Assembly (NCBI RefSeq): GCF_034531395.1
Contig: NZ_JARVCO010000007.1
Coordinates: 1-64,000 of the forward strand
From: Pontiella agarivorans
Lineage (GTDB): Bacteria; Verrucomicrobiota; Kiritimatiellia; Kiritimatiellales; Pontiellaceae
Length of the DNA: 64,000 bases
Direction: 5' to 3'
Shown: piece by piece, positions 44,718-53,208 of the stretch
How positions within the stretch are numbered: the stretch's first letter is position 1
Layout of the letters: the number at the start of each line of letters is the position of its first letter
Notes under the pieces: generated by a model
The model's input: the letters and a program-made list of their open reading frames with translations, nothing else
The model's database searches: none
What the model was told of the DNA's origin: nothing
Made by a program: the position numbers and the translations under genes

Positions 44718-45560
44718 TTATGCTGCTTTGTCGCAGGGCATCAGCAGGTCCGGTTTGAGTGCGGCCTTGAGATCGATGCAGTTTTCCCCGCCATTTGATT
44801 TGCGGGGAGAACAGGCGCTGAGCCCGAACAGCAGATAACCGAGCGCGACGGCGGGGTGGACATAGCACGGCACCGGAAGGTTCAGTGCCGAACTGACGGT
44901 AAAACCGAGAACAGCCGGAGTCAATGCCACCGCCGCAACACGCCCGATATCTTTAACGTTCAACATGCTGTGCGTGAACTTTGAACCAACCCGGTCGCTC
45001 AGGATGCCAATAAGCATATATACGATTCCGAGGGTCCAGGTGAAAACAAGGCTGATGCCAAACGTGAACAGGGCGGGGGCGGCATGAAAGGCATCCATCC
45101 ATCGTTTGATTTTGTGCTGATTGACGTTAAGCCCGTCCACGAGGTTGAGGTCGATTTTCAGGCCGCCGCGTAAAATAAGCCTGGTTTCAGTGAGCATCAG
45201 CTGAACGGTGGGGCTGTCGATATAATTCATGCTGCCTGTCGTATCAATGATCGCCACGGTCTGGCCGGCGGCATTGTTGATATAACAGGGCATTTCCGCG
45301 TTAACAGTCGCGGTGCCGTTGCGGATTTCGATCGGGGGAAGCTGATTGAGGACGACGGCTTCATCGGTTCCCAGGGTTTGGGAAAGATGCTCGCGGAAAT
45401 GGATGGACAGCGGAACGGCGCAGACGGCCAGCAGCACGAAGAGGTAAAGCAAATAGGTTCCTTTCCGGTTCATGCCGATATCGCGATAAAGACGTTTTGA
45501 AAAAAACGCCAGAACCGGCATCTGCAGCATGCTGTACTTCGCACCTTTCATGTGCATCAT
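44718..45560 (-). CDS. DUF1189-like membrane protein
   Basis: 280 residues. Four or five membrane helices (about 33-55, 160-190, 205-228, 240-262) with a periplasmic loop between the first and second (PPIEIRNGTATVNAEMPCYI, IDTTGSM), the DUF1189 pattern. Function unknown. Several in-frame ATGs at the N-terminus leave the exact start uncertain. It is 41 bases downstream of the ABM gene on the same strand. Confidence 0.72.
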   Translation of the reverse strand: MMHMKGAKYSMLQMPVLAFFSKRLYRDIGMNRKGTYLLYLFVLLAVCAVPLSIHFREHLSQTLGTDEAVVLNQLPPIEIRNGTATVNAEMPCYINNAAGQTVAIIDTTGSMNYIDSPTVQLMLTETRLILRGGLKIDLNLVDGLNVNQHKIKRWMDAFHAAPALFTFGISLVFTWTLGIVYMLIGILSDRVGSKFTHSMLNVKDIGRVAAVALTPAVLGFTVSSALNLPVPCYVHPAVALGYLLFGLSACSPRKSNGGENCIDLKAALKPDLLMPCDKAA

Positions 45561-45601
45561 TTACAGCAAAATGGATGCCAGAGTTTCGCCGTATCGGTCA
45601 G

Positions 45602-45919
45602 CTACAGCCGTTCGGCATCCCAGCCCTCTTCACCCGGAGCGATGTTGGTGTATTTTACACTGGAGCGCGGTTTCGCCATCATGTCGGCCACAGTGTCGCG
45701 CCAGCGTGCATAGTGGGCGGTTTCCTTGTGTCGGCCGGCGTCTTCCGGCGTACGGTAAACCTCCACCAGGACGAAACGGTTGGGGTCGGCATCCTGCAGG
45801 AAGTCAAACCGGGCAATCCCCGGCTCATGAATGGAGTTCCTTACATTTTCCAGCGTGGCCGTTTTGAAAGCGTCCACACAGTCGGGTTTTACGTGGATGA
45901 AGACATGAACGATGAACAT
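45602..45919 (-). CDS. Antibiotic biosynthesis monooxygenase (ABM/LsrG-like) protein
   Basis: 105 residues from ATG 45919, which has AAGGAGAG upstream. The ferredoxin-like ABM fold is plain: [56 protein letters not shown]. Relatives include quinol monooxygenases and the autoinducer-2 isomerase LsrG; which applies is unknown. Confidence 0.9.
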   Translation of the reverse strand: MFIVHVFIHVKPDCVDAFKTATLENVRNSIHEPGIARFDFLQDADPNRFVLVEVYRTPEDAGRHKETAHYARWRDTVADMMAKPRSSVKYTNIAPGEEGWDAERL

Positions 45920-46024
45920 GTTGCTCTCCTTTTTCCGGGACAGGGATTCGGTCAATAGGCACTGGGCATAAGTGAAGTGTCAGCGGTTCACAATTGCCTA
46001 CCGGCCTTGTTCCTGCTCCTCCGG

Positions 46025-49000
46025 TTAAGTTTTTTTCCGCTCCCATTTCCGGGGTTTCGGCGGGTTTTTCAATGCGTCTGATTTAGCTGCAACAAAGACC
46101 GTTCCTTCCCCGATGACCTGCTCGATTCCATGCACCAGTTTATCGCAGGGCCGCACCTTGTAGTCGTGATCGGTGTTGAGGAAAATCTTCTGTCCTTCGG
46201 CAAATTCAATACAGATGTGAAGAGGGATGGGGCCGCGGAACTGCTGAATGGTGCTTTTCAGCTCACCAATCACCTGCTCATTCACGCCGATTTCCGGCAG
46301 GTGGATGCTCACCCGGTCGCAGAAGGTCGATGCCGCGGAATCGAGCGGAAAGATTTCCATAATCTGCAGTTTCGGGTCACCGCCTTCTTCGTCCAGCATG
46401 GTTCCGCCGAACATCAGGGTGGCGTCTTCCGTAAGCAGGTGTCCATATTGCTCGTACGGTCCCGGAAAAATGATCGCATTGATTGAGCCTTCGAGCCCTT
46501 CAATTCTGAAAACCGCCATGGGCTTTTGGTCTTTTTTGGTGAAGAGCTTGCGCATTTCCGTCACCATTCCGCCGCAGCGCGTCCGTGTTCCGGGAAGCAG
46601 TTTGCCGACTTCCGCCACCTTTTTCAGGGCAAATTTATTGATCACCCATTCAAAGCGGGCCAGCGGGTGGCCGGAAATAAAGAAGCCGATCAGCTCTTTT
46701 TCGGCGGCGAGCATATCGGATTCGCTCCAGGGTTTGACTTCCGGCAATTCGTCGTCGGAACCCGCGCTGCTCTCTTCGGCTTCGCTGCCGGCCATCATAT
46801 CAAACATCGATACCTGCCCGGACGCTTTATCCTTCAGTGCTTCGGCGGCGCGGCCGATGGCGATATCGATGCCGTTGAACAGTTGAGCGCGGTGCGCACT
46901 GCTGAAGTCGAATGCACCGGAGCGGATCAGACTTTCGATCACCTTTTTGTTGGCGCTGGTGATGCGGGCGCAGAAATCCATCAGGCCGAGAAACGGGCCG
47001 TTTTGATCGCGCTCTTTCACGATTTCTTCCACAACGCCTTCGCCGACGCCTTTGATCGCGGCGAGGCCGAAACGGATCCCCCCGCCGTCCTGTACCGCAT
47101 TAAAATGCCCGATACTTTCGTTCACGCTCGGTGGCAGGACATCGATGCCCATTTCCTTGGCTTCGCCGATAAACTGGGTCAGTTTATCGGAGTTGCCCAT
47201 TTCACCGGAAAGCAGCGCCGCCATGAATTCCGCCGGATAATGGGCCTTCAGCCAGGCAGTCTGATAGGTCACAAAACCATAGGCGGTGGAGTGCGATTTG
47301 TTGAAACCGTATTTCGCGAATTCCGTGATGTTGTCAAAAATCTTATTCGCGAGTTTTTCGTCGATACCGTTGGTTTCTTTGCAGCCCTCAACAAATTTTC
47401 CGCGCTGCTCGGCCATCACCTCCGGCTTTTTCTTTCCCATGGCGCGGCGCAGAATATCCCCCTGACCCAGCGAGAATCCGGCCAGCTTCTGGGCGGCCTG
47501 CTGAATCTGTTCCTGATAGACGATGATGCCGTTGGTTTCTTCGAGAATCGGTTCAAGAATCGGGTGGTCGTATTCGACGGTTTCCTGGCCGTGTTTCCGC
47601 TTGATATAGGTCGGGATAAACTGCATCGGCCCCGGACGGTAAAGGGCCAGAATGGCGATGATGTCCTCAATGCAGTCCGGCGCCACCTGCCGCAGCGTGT
47701 CGCGCATACCGCCCGATTCCAGCTGGAATACACCGACGGTGTCGCCCCGCGCCAGCAGCTCAAAGGCTTTGGCATCTTTGATGTCGAGTTTTTCGGGGTC
47801 GATTTCGACGCCGTGGTTGCGTTTGATCAGGTCGCAGGCTTCATAAATAATCGTCAGGTTTTTCAGCCCGAGGAAGTCCATTTTCAACAGGCCGATTTCT
47901 TCGGTGGGCCCTTTTTCGAACTGCACCACGGTGAGGCCTTCCTTCGCCTCTTTCGTGAGCGGAATAATTTCAATCAGCGGTTTTTCGCCGATCACCACGC
48001 CGGCGGCGTGCATGCCCGTGTGACGCGGGAGCCCTTCGAGCAGTTTGGCATATTTCATGATGCGCAGGGCATCGGGTTCCGTGCTGGTGGCCTGCTTGAA
48101 TTCCGGACTTTCCGCCAGCGCCTTTTCCATGGTGGTGCCCGGCGTATCCGGGATCATTTTGGCCAGGCGGTCGCAGTAGGGCAGGGGAATTTCCAGCACG
48201 CGGCCGAGGTCGCGCATCAGCGTTTTTGCGCCGAGCGTTCCGAAGGTGATGATCTGGCCGCAGCACTCTTCGCCATATTTTTCGCGCACATACTGAATGA
48301 CGTCCTGCCGTTTCGTCGGGCAGAAATCGATATCGAAGTCAGGCGGGGATACCCGGTCCGGATTCAGGAACCGTTCAAAAATCAGGTTATACTTCAACGG
48401 CTCGATCGTGGTAATTGCCAGCGAATAGGCCAGCAGCGATCCCGCACCCGATCCACGGCCCGGCCCGACCGGAATACCCTGGGCCCGCGCCCACTGAATG
48501 AAGTCCGCCACCACGAGGAAGTAGTTGATGTAGTTGGTCTTTTTGATCACGCTCACTTCGTAATAGAAGCGCTCATTAATCGTCTTTTCGTAGTCGTTCT
48601 TCGGATGGTCCAGATCCTCGATCCCGTACAGTTTGCGCAATCCTTCCTTGCCCAAATGCACCAGATAATCGTAGTCGGATGTAAACCCTTCGGGCAGGGG
48701 AAAGAACGGGAAGTGAAGATCTTCCGCCTTTTCGGGGAAGAAAAACTCCACATTGCAGCGCTGTGCGATTTCGATGCTATTGGAAATCGCTTCCGGATGA
48801 TCGTTGAAAAGTTCGGCCATCTCTTCGCCGCTTTTCATATAATATTGATCACCGTGATACCGGTAACGGTTCGGGTCGGCCACCAGATAGCCGCGCTGCA
48901 GGCAGGTCAAAACGTCGTGCGCGTCGGCATGCTCCTGCCGAATATAATGGACATCGTTGGTTGCCACAATCGGCAGACCGGTCGCCTCGGCCACCCGCAG

Positions 49001-49570
49001 CAGGTTTTCGCGGATGGTTTTCTCCTCATCCAGCCCATGATCAAAGAGTTCCAGGAAAAAATTGCCTTTGCCCATGATGTCGGAATATTCCAGCGCCAGC
49101 TCAATCGCCGCCTTCACATCATCATTCCGGCAGGCCTCCGCCACCTCGCCGCGCATATCGCCCGACAAAGCAATCAGCCCCTTGCTGTATTTTTTCAGCA
49201 GCTCTTTGTCGATACGCGGTTTGTAATACATGCCCTCAAGGTGGGCGATCGAAACCAGCTTCACCAGGTTGGCATAGCCCTCCTGCGTCTCCGCCAGCAG
49301 CACCAGGCTCATATTGTCGCGCATCGTTTCACGGTGGCCGATCCCGTGGCGCGCCACATACATGTCGCAGCCGATAATCGGTTTAATGCCCGCGCCGTAA
49401 CACGCCTTATAGAATTCCACCGCCCCGTAAAGCACCGCATGGTCTGTCATCGCCAGATACTGCATCCCCATATCCGCCGCCGCCTGAACCGACGGTTTTA
49501 CCTTCGCCGTGCTGTCGAGCAGACTGTAGCAGGTGTGAAAATGAAGATGGGCAAACGGTACACTACTCAC
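46025..49570 (-). CDS. dnaE: DNA polymerase III alpha subunit
   Basis: 1181 residues, the DnaE1 length. The N-terminal PHP domain starts at HLHFHTCYSLLDS. The polymerase core has GPGRGSGAGSLLAYSL and the catalytic PDFDIDF, then the fingers (GLPRHTGMHAAGVVI), the HhH region and a C-terminal OB-fold (TRCGGMVTEMRKLFTKKDQKPMAVF) that binds single-stranded DNA. This is the replicative polymerase. A very long opposite-strand open frame across it is a codon-bias shadow. Confidence 0.98.
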   Translation of the reverse strand: MSSVPFAHLHFHTCYSLLDSTAKVKPSVQAAADMGMQYLAMTDHAVLYGAVEFYKACYGAGIKPIIGCDMYVARHGIGHRETMRDNMSLVLLAETQEGYANLVKLVSIAHLEGMYYKPRIDKELLKKYSKGLIALSGDMRGEVAEACRNDDVKAAIELALEYSDIMGKGNFFLELFDHGLDEEKTIRENLLRVAEATGLPIVATNDVHYIRQEHADAHDVLTCLQRGYLVADPNRYRYHGDQYYMKSGEEMAELFNDHPEAISNSIEIAQRCNVEFFFPEKAEDLHFPFFPLPEGFTSDYDYLVHLGKEGLRKLYGIEDLDHPKNDYEKTINERFYYEVSVIKKTNYINYFLVVADFIQWARAQGIPVGPGRGSGAGSLLAYSLAITTIEPLKYNLIFERFLNPDRVSPPDFDIDFCPTKRQDVIQYVREKYGEECCGQIITFGTLGAKTLMRDLGRVLEIPLPYCDRLAKMIPDTPGTTMEKALAESPEFKQATSTEPDALRIMKYAKLLEGLPRHTGMHAAGVVIGEKPLIEIIPLTKEAKEGLTVVQFEKGPTEEIGLLKMDFLGLKNLTIIYEACDLIKRNHGVEIDPEKLDIKDAKAFELLARGDTVGVFQLESGGMRDTLRQVAPDCIEDIIAILALYRPGPMQFIPTYIKRKHGQETVEYDHPILEPILEETNGIIVYQEQIQQAAQKLAGFSLGQGDILRRAMGKKKPEVMAEQRGKFVEGCKETNGIDEKLANKIFDNITEFAKYGFNKSHSTAYGFVTYQTAWLKAHYPAEFMAALLSGEMGNSDKLTQFIGEAKEMGIDVLPPSVNESIGHFNAVQDGGGIRFGLAAIKGVGEGVVEEIVKERDQNGPFLGLMDFCARITSANKKVIESLIRSGAFDFSSAHRAQLFNGIDIAIGRAAEALKDKASGQVSMFDMMAGSEAEESSAGSDDELPEVKPWSESDMLAAEKELIGFFISGHPLARFEWVINKFALKKVAEVGKLLPGTRTRCGGMVTEMRKLFTKKDQKPMAVFRIEGLEGSINAIIFPGPYEQYGHLLTEDATLMFGGTMLDEEGGDPKLQIMEIFPLDSAASTFCDRVSIHLPEIGVNEQVIGELKSTIQQFRGPIPLHICIEFAEGQKIFLNTDHDYKVRPCDKLVHGIEQVIGEGTVFVAAKSDALKNPPKPRKWERKKT

Positions 49571-49580
49571 GGAAATTGGC

Positions 49581-49654
49581 CTCCAACGGTTGGAAAACGA
49601 ATAAGATAAAATCCGGCCTTCGCAATGCCCAGAACATTCTTTCAGCCATTGGAA
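49581..49654. repeat. Two near-copies of the dispersed palindrome in the dnaE-bioB gap
   Basis: One-mismatch copies at 49581-49595 and 49640-49654, centre to centre 59 bases, between the divergent dnaE and bioB starts. Confidence 0.7.
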
Positions 49655-49732
49655 CTTTCCTAATTCGGACGCAATCTCCCTTCGTTCTGTAAGGGTTTCA
49701 TGCTTAAGTCTGCGGCTTTATTCGGAGTAAGG

Positions 49733-50695
49733 ATGATCAACGAACTTAAAGAAACGTGCATGACCGGAACGGGCTGTTCGGCCGAAGAGGCGTTGCGGCT
49801 TGTTGATTGGGATGAGGCGGAGCTGCTGGCGGCGGCCACGGAAATTCGTGAGGCGTTTTTCGGGAATAAAATTGAGCTTTGTTCGATTATCAATGCCAAG
49901 AGCGGCAAGTGTGATATGGACTGCCGGTTTTGTTCCCAGAGTGCGCATAACTCGACCGAGATTGATGTTTATCCGTTTATGGATTCCCAGACCCTGGAGG
50001 CCGGGATACGTGAGGATCTTAAGGACGGAAATCGGAAATGCGGTGTGGTGACCAGCGGCGGAAAGTTGTCGACGGGGGAGTTGCGTGCGTTTTCGGACGT
50101 GGTGAAAAAGATCGGCGGCGGGGCCGAGGCCCCGGTTTGCGGATCGCTGGGCCGTCTGACGCCGGAAGATTTGGCGATGCTTAAAGCGTCGGGCGTGACG
50201 CGGTTTCATCATAATCTGGAAACGTCTGAAAATTATTATTCCGAAATCTGCACGACGCAGGACTGGAAGCAGCGTTTGGAAACCGTCAAAGCGGCTCAGG
50301 CCGCCGGACTGAAGGTCTGCAGCGGGGGACTGTTCGGCATGGGCGAAAGCTGGGAAGACCGGATTGATCTGGCCCTTGCTTTGCGTGAACTTGGCGTCGA
50401 TTCTGTTCCGATCAATTTTCTCTATGCTCATCCCGGAACGCCGATGAAAGACCGGGAACCGATGTCCGCGGAGGAGGCATTGAAAATCATCGCCATTTAC
50501 CGTTTTCTGCTGCCGAATGTCACGCTGCGGATCTGCGGGGGACGGGCGCATATTCTCGGAGGCCGCCAGTCGGACCTCTTCGCTGCCGGTGCAAACGGTT
50601 TGATGACGGGAAATTATCTGACTGTTGCCGGTGCTCAGTACGAGGCTGACCGGATTATGATTGAATCGCTGGGGCTGGAAATTGCTCCGGCTTAA
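49733..50695 (+). CDS. bioB: Biotin synthase-type radical SAM enzyme
   Basis: 320 residues from ATG 49733 (GGAGTAAGG upstream). The radical-SAM cluster motif C60-x3-C64-x2-C67 lies in KCDMDCRFCSQS, followed by VTSGGKLS, GLFGMGESWEDR and YAHPGTPM. BioB inserts sulfur into dethiobiotin. No other bio gene is present. The close position to an IscU-like scaffold gene fits its need for Fe-S clusters (inference). HydE-like paralogs resemble BioB, but the NFLYAHPGTP and GGRQSDL context favours BioB. Confidence 0.88.
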   Translation: MINELKETCMTGTGCSAEEALRLVDWDEAELLAAATEIREAFFGNKIELCSIINAKSGKCDMDCRFCSQSAHNSTEIDVYPFMDSQTLEAGIREDLKDGNRKCGVVTSGGKLSTGELRAFSDVVKKIGGGAEAPVCGSLGRLTPEDLAMLKASGVTRFHHNLETSENYYSEICTTQDWKQRLETVKAAQAAGLKVCSGGLFGMGESWEDRIDLALALRELGVDSVPINFLYAHPGTPMKDREPMSAEEALKIIAIYRFLLPNVTLRICGGRAHILGGRQSDLFAAGANGLMTGNYLTVAGAQYEADRIMIESLGLEIAPA

Positions 50696-50727
50696 TTGCC
50701 GTGGTCCAGTAGTACTGTGGGGCTGTA

Positions 50728-50753
50728 ATTTCATACATTGCAATGTATGAAAT
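50728..50753. promoter_or_regulatory. Palindromic operator, copy 1
   Basis: A perfect 26-bp palindrome: the half ATTTCATACATTG is followed by its exact complement. The core 22 bp (50730-50751) recurs at 50790. Confidence 0.8.
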
Positions 50754-50789
50754 ATTTATGATGCCGATGATTAGTTGATCAGTAAGCAC

Positions 50790-50811
50790 TTCATACATTG
50801 CAATGTATGAA
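50790..50811. promoter_or_regulatory. Palindromic operator, copy 2
   Basis: The same 22-bp perfect palindrome (half TTCATACATTG), exactly 60 bases from copy 1 and flanked on both sides by TAAGCACT (50783-50790 and 50813-50820). The regulator is not identified. Confidence 0.8.
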
Positions 50812-50857
50812 ATAAGCACTGTTTTTTCATTAGGAATTTTTAATACCCGCTCAAAAT

Positions 50858-50898
50858 AACCCGTATTTATATTGACCTGTTCATGTGTACGGGTTTTT
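50858..50898 (+). other. Leader hairpin or attenuator before the IscU-like gene
   Basis: AACCCGTA (50858-50865) pairs with TACGGGTT (50888-50895) before TTTAG. A TTGACC box (50873) lies in the loop. It could be the bioB-side terminator or an attenuator of the ORP locus. Confidence 0.5.
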
Positions 50899-50930
50899 AG
50901 TTCAGCACTTCAGTTTCTTAGGAGTGTCGT

Positions 50931-51326
50931 ATGTACGATGATATCATTAAGCAGCTCGAGGAGCGTGCAAAGCGTTTCGGACCGATGCGGGATGCAAACG
51001 GTCATGCTAAAGTTCACGGAGAGTGCGGCGATACGGTGGAGGTGTGGCTGCGGATTGACGGTGGAAAAATTCGTAAAAGCTCTTTTCTTACAGATGGATG
51101 CGGTTATTCGAAGCATTGCTGTTCTACGGCAATCTGTATGTCGGAGGGGATGACGGTCGGAGAGGCGGAATCGCTGAGCGGTGCGGATGTGTTGAAAAAA
51201 TGCGACCCGATTCCGCCGGATCATTTTCACTGTGCGGATCTGGCTGCGGAGACGATTCATGAAGCGGTGGAAAGTTTCAAATCCGGTCCCGTCAAGGGAT
51301 GGAAACCGAAACTCTTCAGACGGTAA
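50931..51326 (+). CDS. IscU/NifU-N-like Fe-S scaffold protein
   Basis: 131 residues, first gene of the ORP-type locus. Cysteines C57, C63, C64, C69, C91 and C101 are arranged around TDGCGYSKHCCSTAICMSEGMTVGEAESLSG, resembling but not identical to the IscU/NifU-N triad. It starts after TTAGGAGTGTC. Scaffold variants of this type are found next to Mrp, DUF134 and NifX-like genes in anaerobes. It probably supplies clusters to the ferredoxin-bearing ATPases downstream (inference). Confidence 0.82.
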   Translation: MYDDIIKQLEERAKRFGPMRDANGHAKVHGECGDTVEVWLRIDGGKIRKSSFLTDGCGYSKHCCSTAICMSEGMTVGEAESLSGADVLKKCDPIPPDHFHCADLAAETIHEAVESFKSGPVKGWKPKLFRR

Positions 51327-51396
51327 ATGCCGGGGGCAGGCACCTGATTTTCAGGATCTTTGTTTAAAACCCGTGAGGAATTGCCCGTATTTTTAT

Positions 51397-51425
51397 TTGA
51401 CCTAATAATGAGCATATGCTCATAT
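51397..51425 (+). promoter_or_regulatory. DUF134 promoter with embedded palindrome
   Basis: TTGACC (51397-51402), 17-base spacer, TCATAT (51420-51425). The perfect palindrome ATGAGCATATGCTCAT (51408-51423) covers the spacer and -10, which suggests autorepression. The CCCGTATTT..TTGACCT context is shared with the region before the IscU-like gene (50860-50879). Confidence 0.72.
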
Positions 51426-51445
51426 CATGGCCAAGGAGATCTTAT

Positions 51446-51826
51446 ATGCCGAGACCTGAAAACATCCGTGAAATCAAGCACATGCCCGATCTGACCTGGT
51501 TCAAGCCGACGGGGGTGCCGATGCACAGCATTGAGGAAGTCGTTCTTTCGTTCGACGAAATTGAGGCGGTGCGTTTGGCGGATCACGAAGGGTTGTATCA
51601 GGAGCAGGTGGCGGAGCAGATGAAGGTTTCCCGACAGACGGTCGGTCGGATTCTGACTTCGGCGCGGGGGAAAATTGCCGATGCTCTGGTGAACGGGAAG
51701 GCGATCCGGATGGAAGGCGGGGCGGTTGTGGTTCGGGAAAAAACCTGCTGCGGAAAACGGCAGCGACGCCGGCAGCGGGGTGCATGTAAACAACCAAACG
51801 CAAAGGAGGCACAAGATGCCGAATAG
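51446..51826 (+). CDS. DUF134-family DNA-binding protein
   Basis: 126 residues from ATG 51446 (AAGGAG upstream). Family signature: RPENIREIKHMPDLTWFKP, then EEVVLSFDEIEAVRLADHEGL and a sigma-70-region-4-like helix-turn-helix (YQEQVAEQMKVSRQTVGRILTSARGK). The C-terminus has a CC pair and a basic tail. DUF134 genes travel with NifX-like and Mrp genes in anaerobes, and this one is the likely regulator of the locus, perhaps binding the palindrome in its own promoter. Confidence 0.9.
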   Translation: MPRPENIREIKHMPDLTWFKPTGVPMHSIEEVVLSFDEIEAVRLADHEGLYQEQVAEQMKVSRQTVGRILTSARGKIADALVNGKAIRMEGGAVVVREKTCCGKRQRRRQRGACKQPNAKEAQDAE

Positions 51827-52016
51827 AAATGGAACAGGTCCTCAGGGTGAGGGCCCAATGACTGGCCGGGGCGCAGGAAACTGTGCCGGTAACGGCAGCG
51901 CAAACCGTGGACAGGGCGGAGCAGGTCTTGGTCGCGGTATGCGCCGTGGAAACCGCTGTGGCGGAGGCCGCGGAATGGGGATGAAAGGCAATGGCCGGAA
52001 TGGTGCCGGTCAATGA
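51816..52016 (+). CDS. DUF5320-type Gly/Arg-rich small protein
   Basis: 66 residues from ATG 51816 (AAAGGAGG upstream), overlapping the DUF134 gene by 11 bases. The typical opening NGTGPQGEGPMTGRGAGNC is followed by Gly-Arg-Asn-rich sequence and two cysteines. Proteins of this kind regularly accompany NifX/NafY-like proteins in anaerobes; their function is unknown. Confidence 0.88.
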   Translation: MPNRNGTGPQGEGPMTGRGAGNCAGNGSANRGQGGAGLGRGMRRGNRCGGGRGMGMKGNGRNGAGQ

Positions 52017-52375
52017 AAATCGCCATAAGCACATCCGGCGAAGACCTCAGCGCGCCCGTGGACACCCGTTTCGGGCGCGCGCCGCGGTTCCTGATATATC
52101 ATATGGAAACAGGAACGTTTTCGCTGAAGGAAAATAAACAGAACCTCAATGCGGCACAGGGGGCGGGCATTCAGTCTGCCGCCTGTGTCTGTGAGGAGCA
52201 GGTGGATGCGGTGATCACGGGAAACTGCGGTCCCAAAGCGTTTGCGGTACTGGATGCCGCCGGGATCAAGGTTTACACCTGTGGAAGCACGGCTATATCG
52301 GAAGCCATTGATCAGTTGCGTCAAGGCCAACTGCATCCGGCTGATGAGGCAAACGTGGAAGGTCACTGGGTGTAA
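52013..52375 (+). CDS. NifX/NafY-like (orange-protein family) protein
   Basis: 120 residues of the dinitrogenase iron-molybdenum cofactor family (KIAISTSGEDLSAPVDTRFGRAPRFLIY; ITGNCGPKAFAVLDAAGIKVYT). Desulfovibrio ORP, in the same family, binds a Cu-Mo-S cluster. No nitrogenase genes are in the window. It overlaps the preceding gene by ATGA and the next by TAATG. Confidence 0.9.
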   Translation: MKIAISTSGEDLSAPVDTRFGRAPRFLIYHMETGTFSLKENKQNLNAAQGAGIQSAACVCEEQVDAVITGNCGPKAFAVLDAAGIKVYTCGSTAISEAIDQLRQGQLHPADEANVEGHWV

Positions 52376-53208
52376 TGAAAATTGCCGTGGCATCTGGAAA
52401 AGGCGGAACAGGTAAAACGACCCTCTCCTGCGCTATGGCATTTGCCGCGCAGGAGAAGGTGACGTTGCTCGACTGCGATGTGGAAGAGCCTAACAGTCAT
52501 TTTTTTATCCGTCCGGAAATAGAACATCAGGAACAGGTTTTTAGACCTGTACCTGCTGTTGATGAAACAAAATGTACCGGTTGCGGCGAATGCGCACGGG
52601 TGTGTCAGTTCAATGCCATCGTGACTGTGAACGGAAAGACCTTAGTATTTAACGAGCTCTGCCACAGCTGCGGGGCCTGCGTGAGAATCTGCCCCACTGG
52701 GGCGCTTCATGAAGTCGATCAGCCGATCGGGCAGATTGAAACGGGCCGTCGGGATCATGTCAGGTTTGTTTCCGGTCGTTTGGATGTGGGACAGGCGATG
52801 TCGCCGCCGCTGATCCGCCGGACGCTGGAGCAGGCGGATGCAGAATCGCTGACGATTGTGGATTGCCCGCCGGGGACATCCTGTCCGTACGTTACAGCGG
52901 TAAAAGCGTGTGATGCAGCGTTACTGGTTACGGAACCGACGCCGTTCGGATTGCACGATCTGAAGCTGGCGGTGGAAACGATCCGGGATCTCGGGGTTCC
53001 TTTCGGTGTGGCTGTCAACCGGATGACGGAGGAAAAAAATCCGATCCAGGCCTATTGTGAAGCCGAAGGGATTCCGCTGCTGATCCAGATTCCGGAGGAT
53101 CGGCGAGCTGCCGAGGCCTATTCCCGCGGTGAACCGATCAATACCGTGATGCCGGAGCTCAATGAGCGGCTGGCGCAAATTCCCGAACAACTGAAGGCGA
53201 TGATATGA
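52375..53208 (+). CDS. MinD-type ATPase with ferredoxin insert (first, ORP complex-like)
   Basis: 277 residues. The deviant Walker A GKGGTGKTT spans residues 8-16 and the Walker B-like IVDCPPGTSCP lies near 160. A two-[4Fe-4S] ferredoxin insert sits between strands, with C67/C70/C73/C77 and C96/C99/C102/C106. This architecture matches the paired MinD-like Orp proteins of Desulfovibrio. It overlaps the second ATPase gene by 4 bases, so the two probably form a heterodimer. Confidence 0.92.
   Translation: MKIAVASGKGGTGKTTLSCAMAFAAQEKVTLLDCDVEEPNSHFFIRPEIEHQEQVFRPVPAVDETKCTGCGECARVCQFNAIVTVNGKTLVFNELCHSCGACVRICPTGALHEVDQPIGQIETGRRDHVRFVSGRLDVGQAMSPPLIRRTLEQADAESLTIVDCPPGTSCPYVTAVKACDAALLVTEPTPFGLHDLKLAVETIRDLGVPFGVAVNRMTEEKNPIQAYCEAEGIPLLIQIPEDRRAAEAYSRGEPINTVMPELNERLAQIPEQLKAMI

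Noticed and set aside
46526-49609. Open frame of over 1000 codons on the plus strand across the dnaE region
   Set aside because: It lies opposite dnaE, which has all family motifs. The plus-strand product is low-complexity Arg/His/Phe-rich sequence typical of a codon-bias shadow.
50728-50811. CRISPR-like repeat pair
   Set aside because: Only two copies, each a perfect palindrome, with one spacer and no cas genes; an operator pair fits better.
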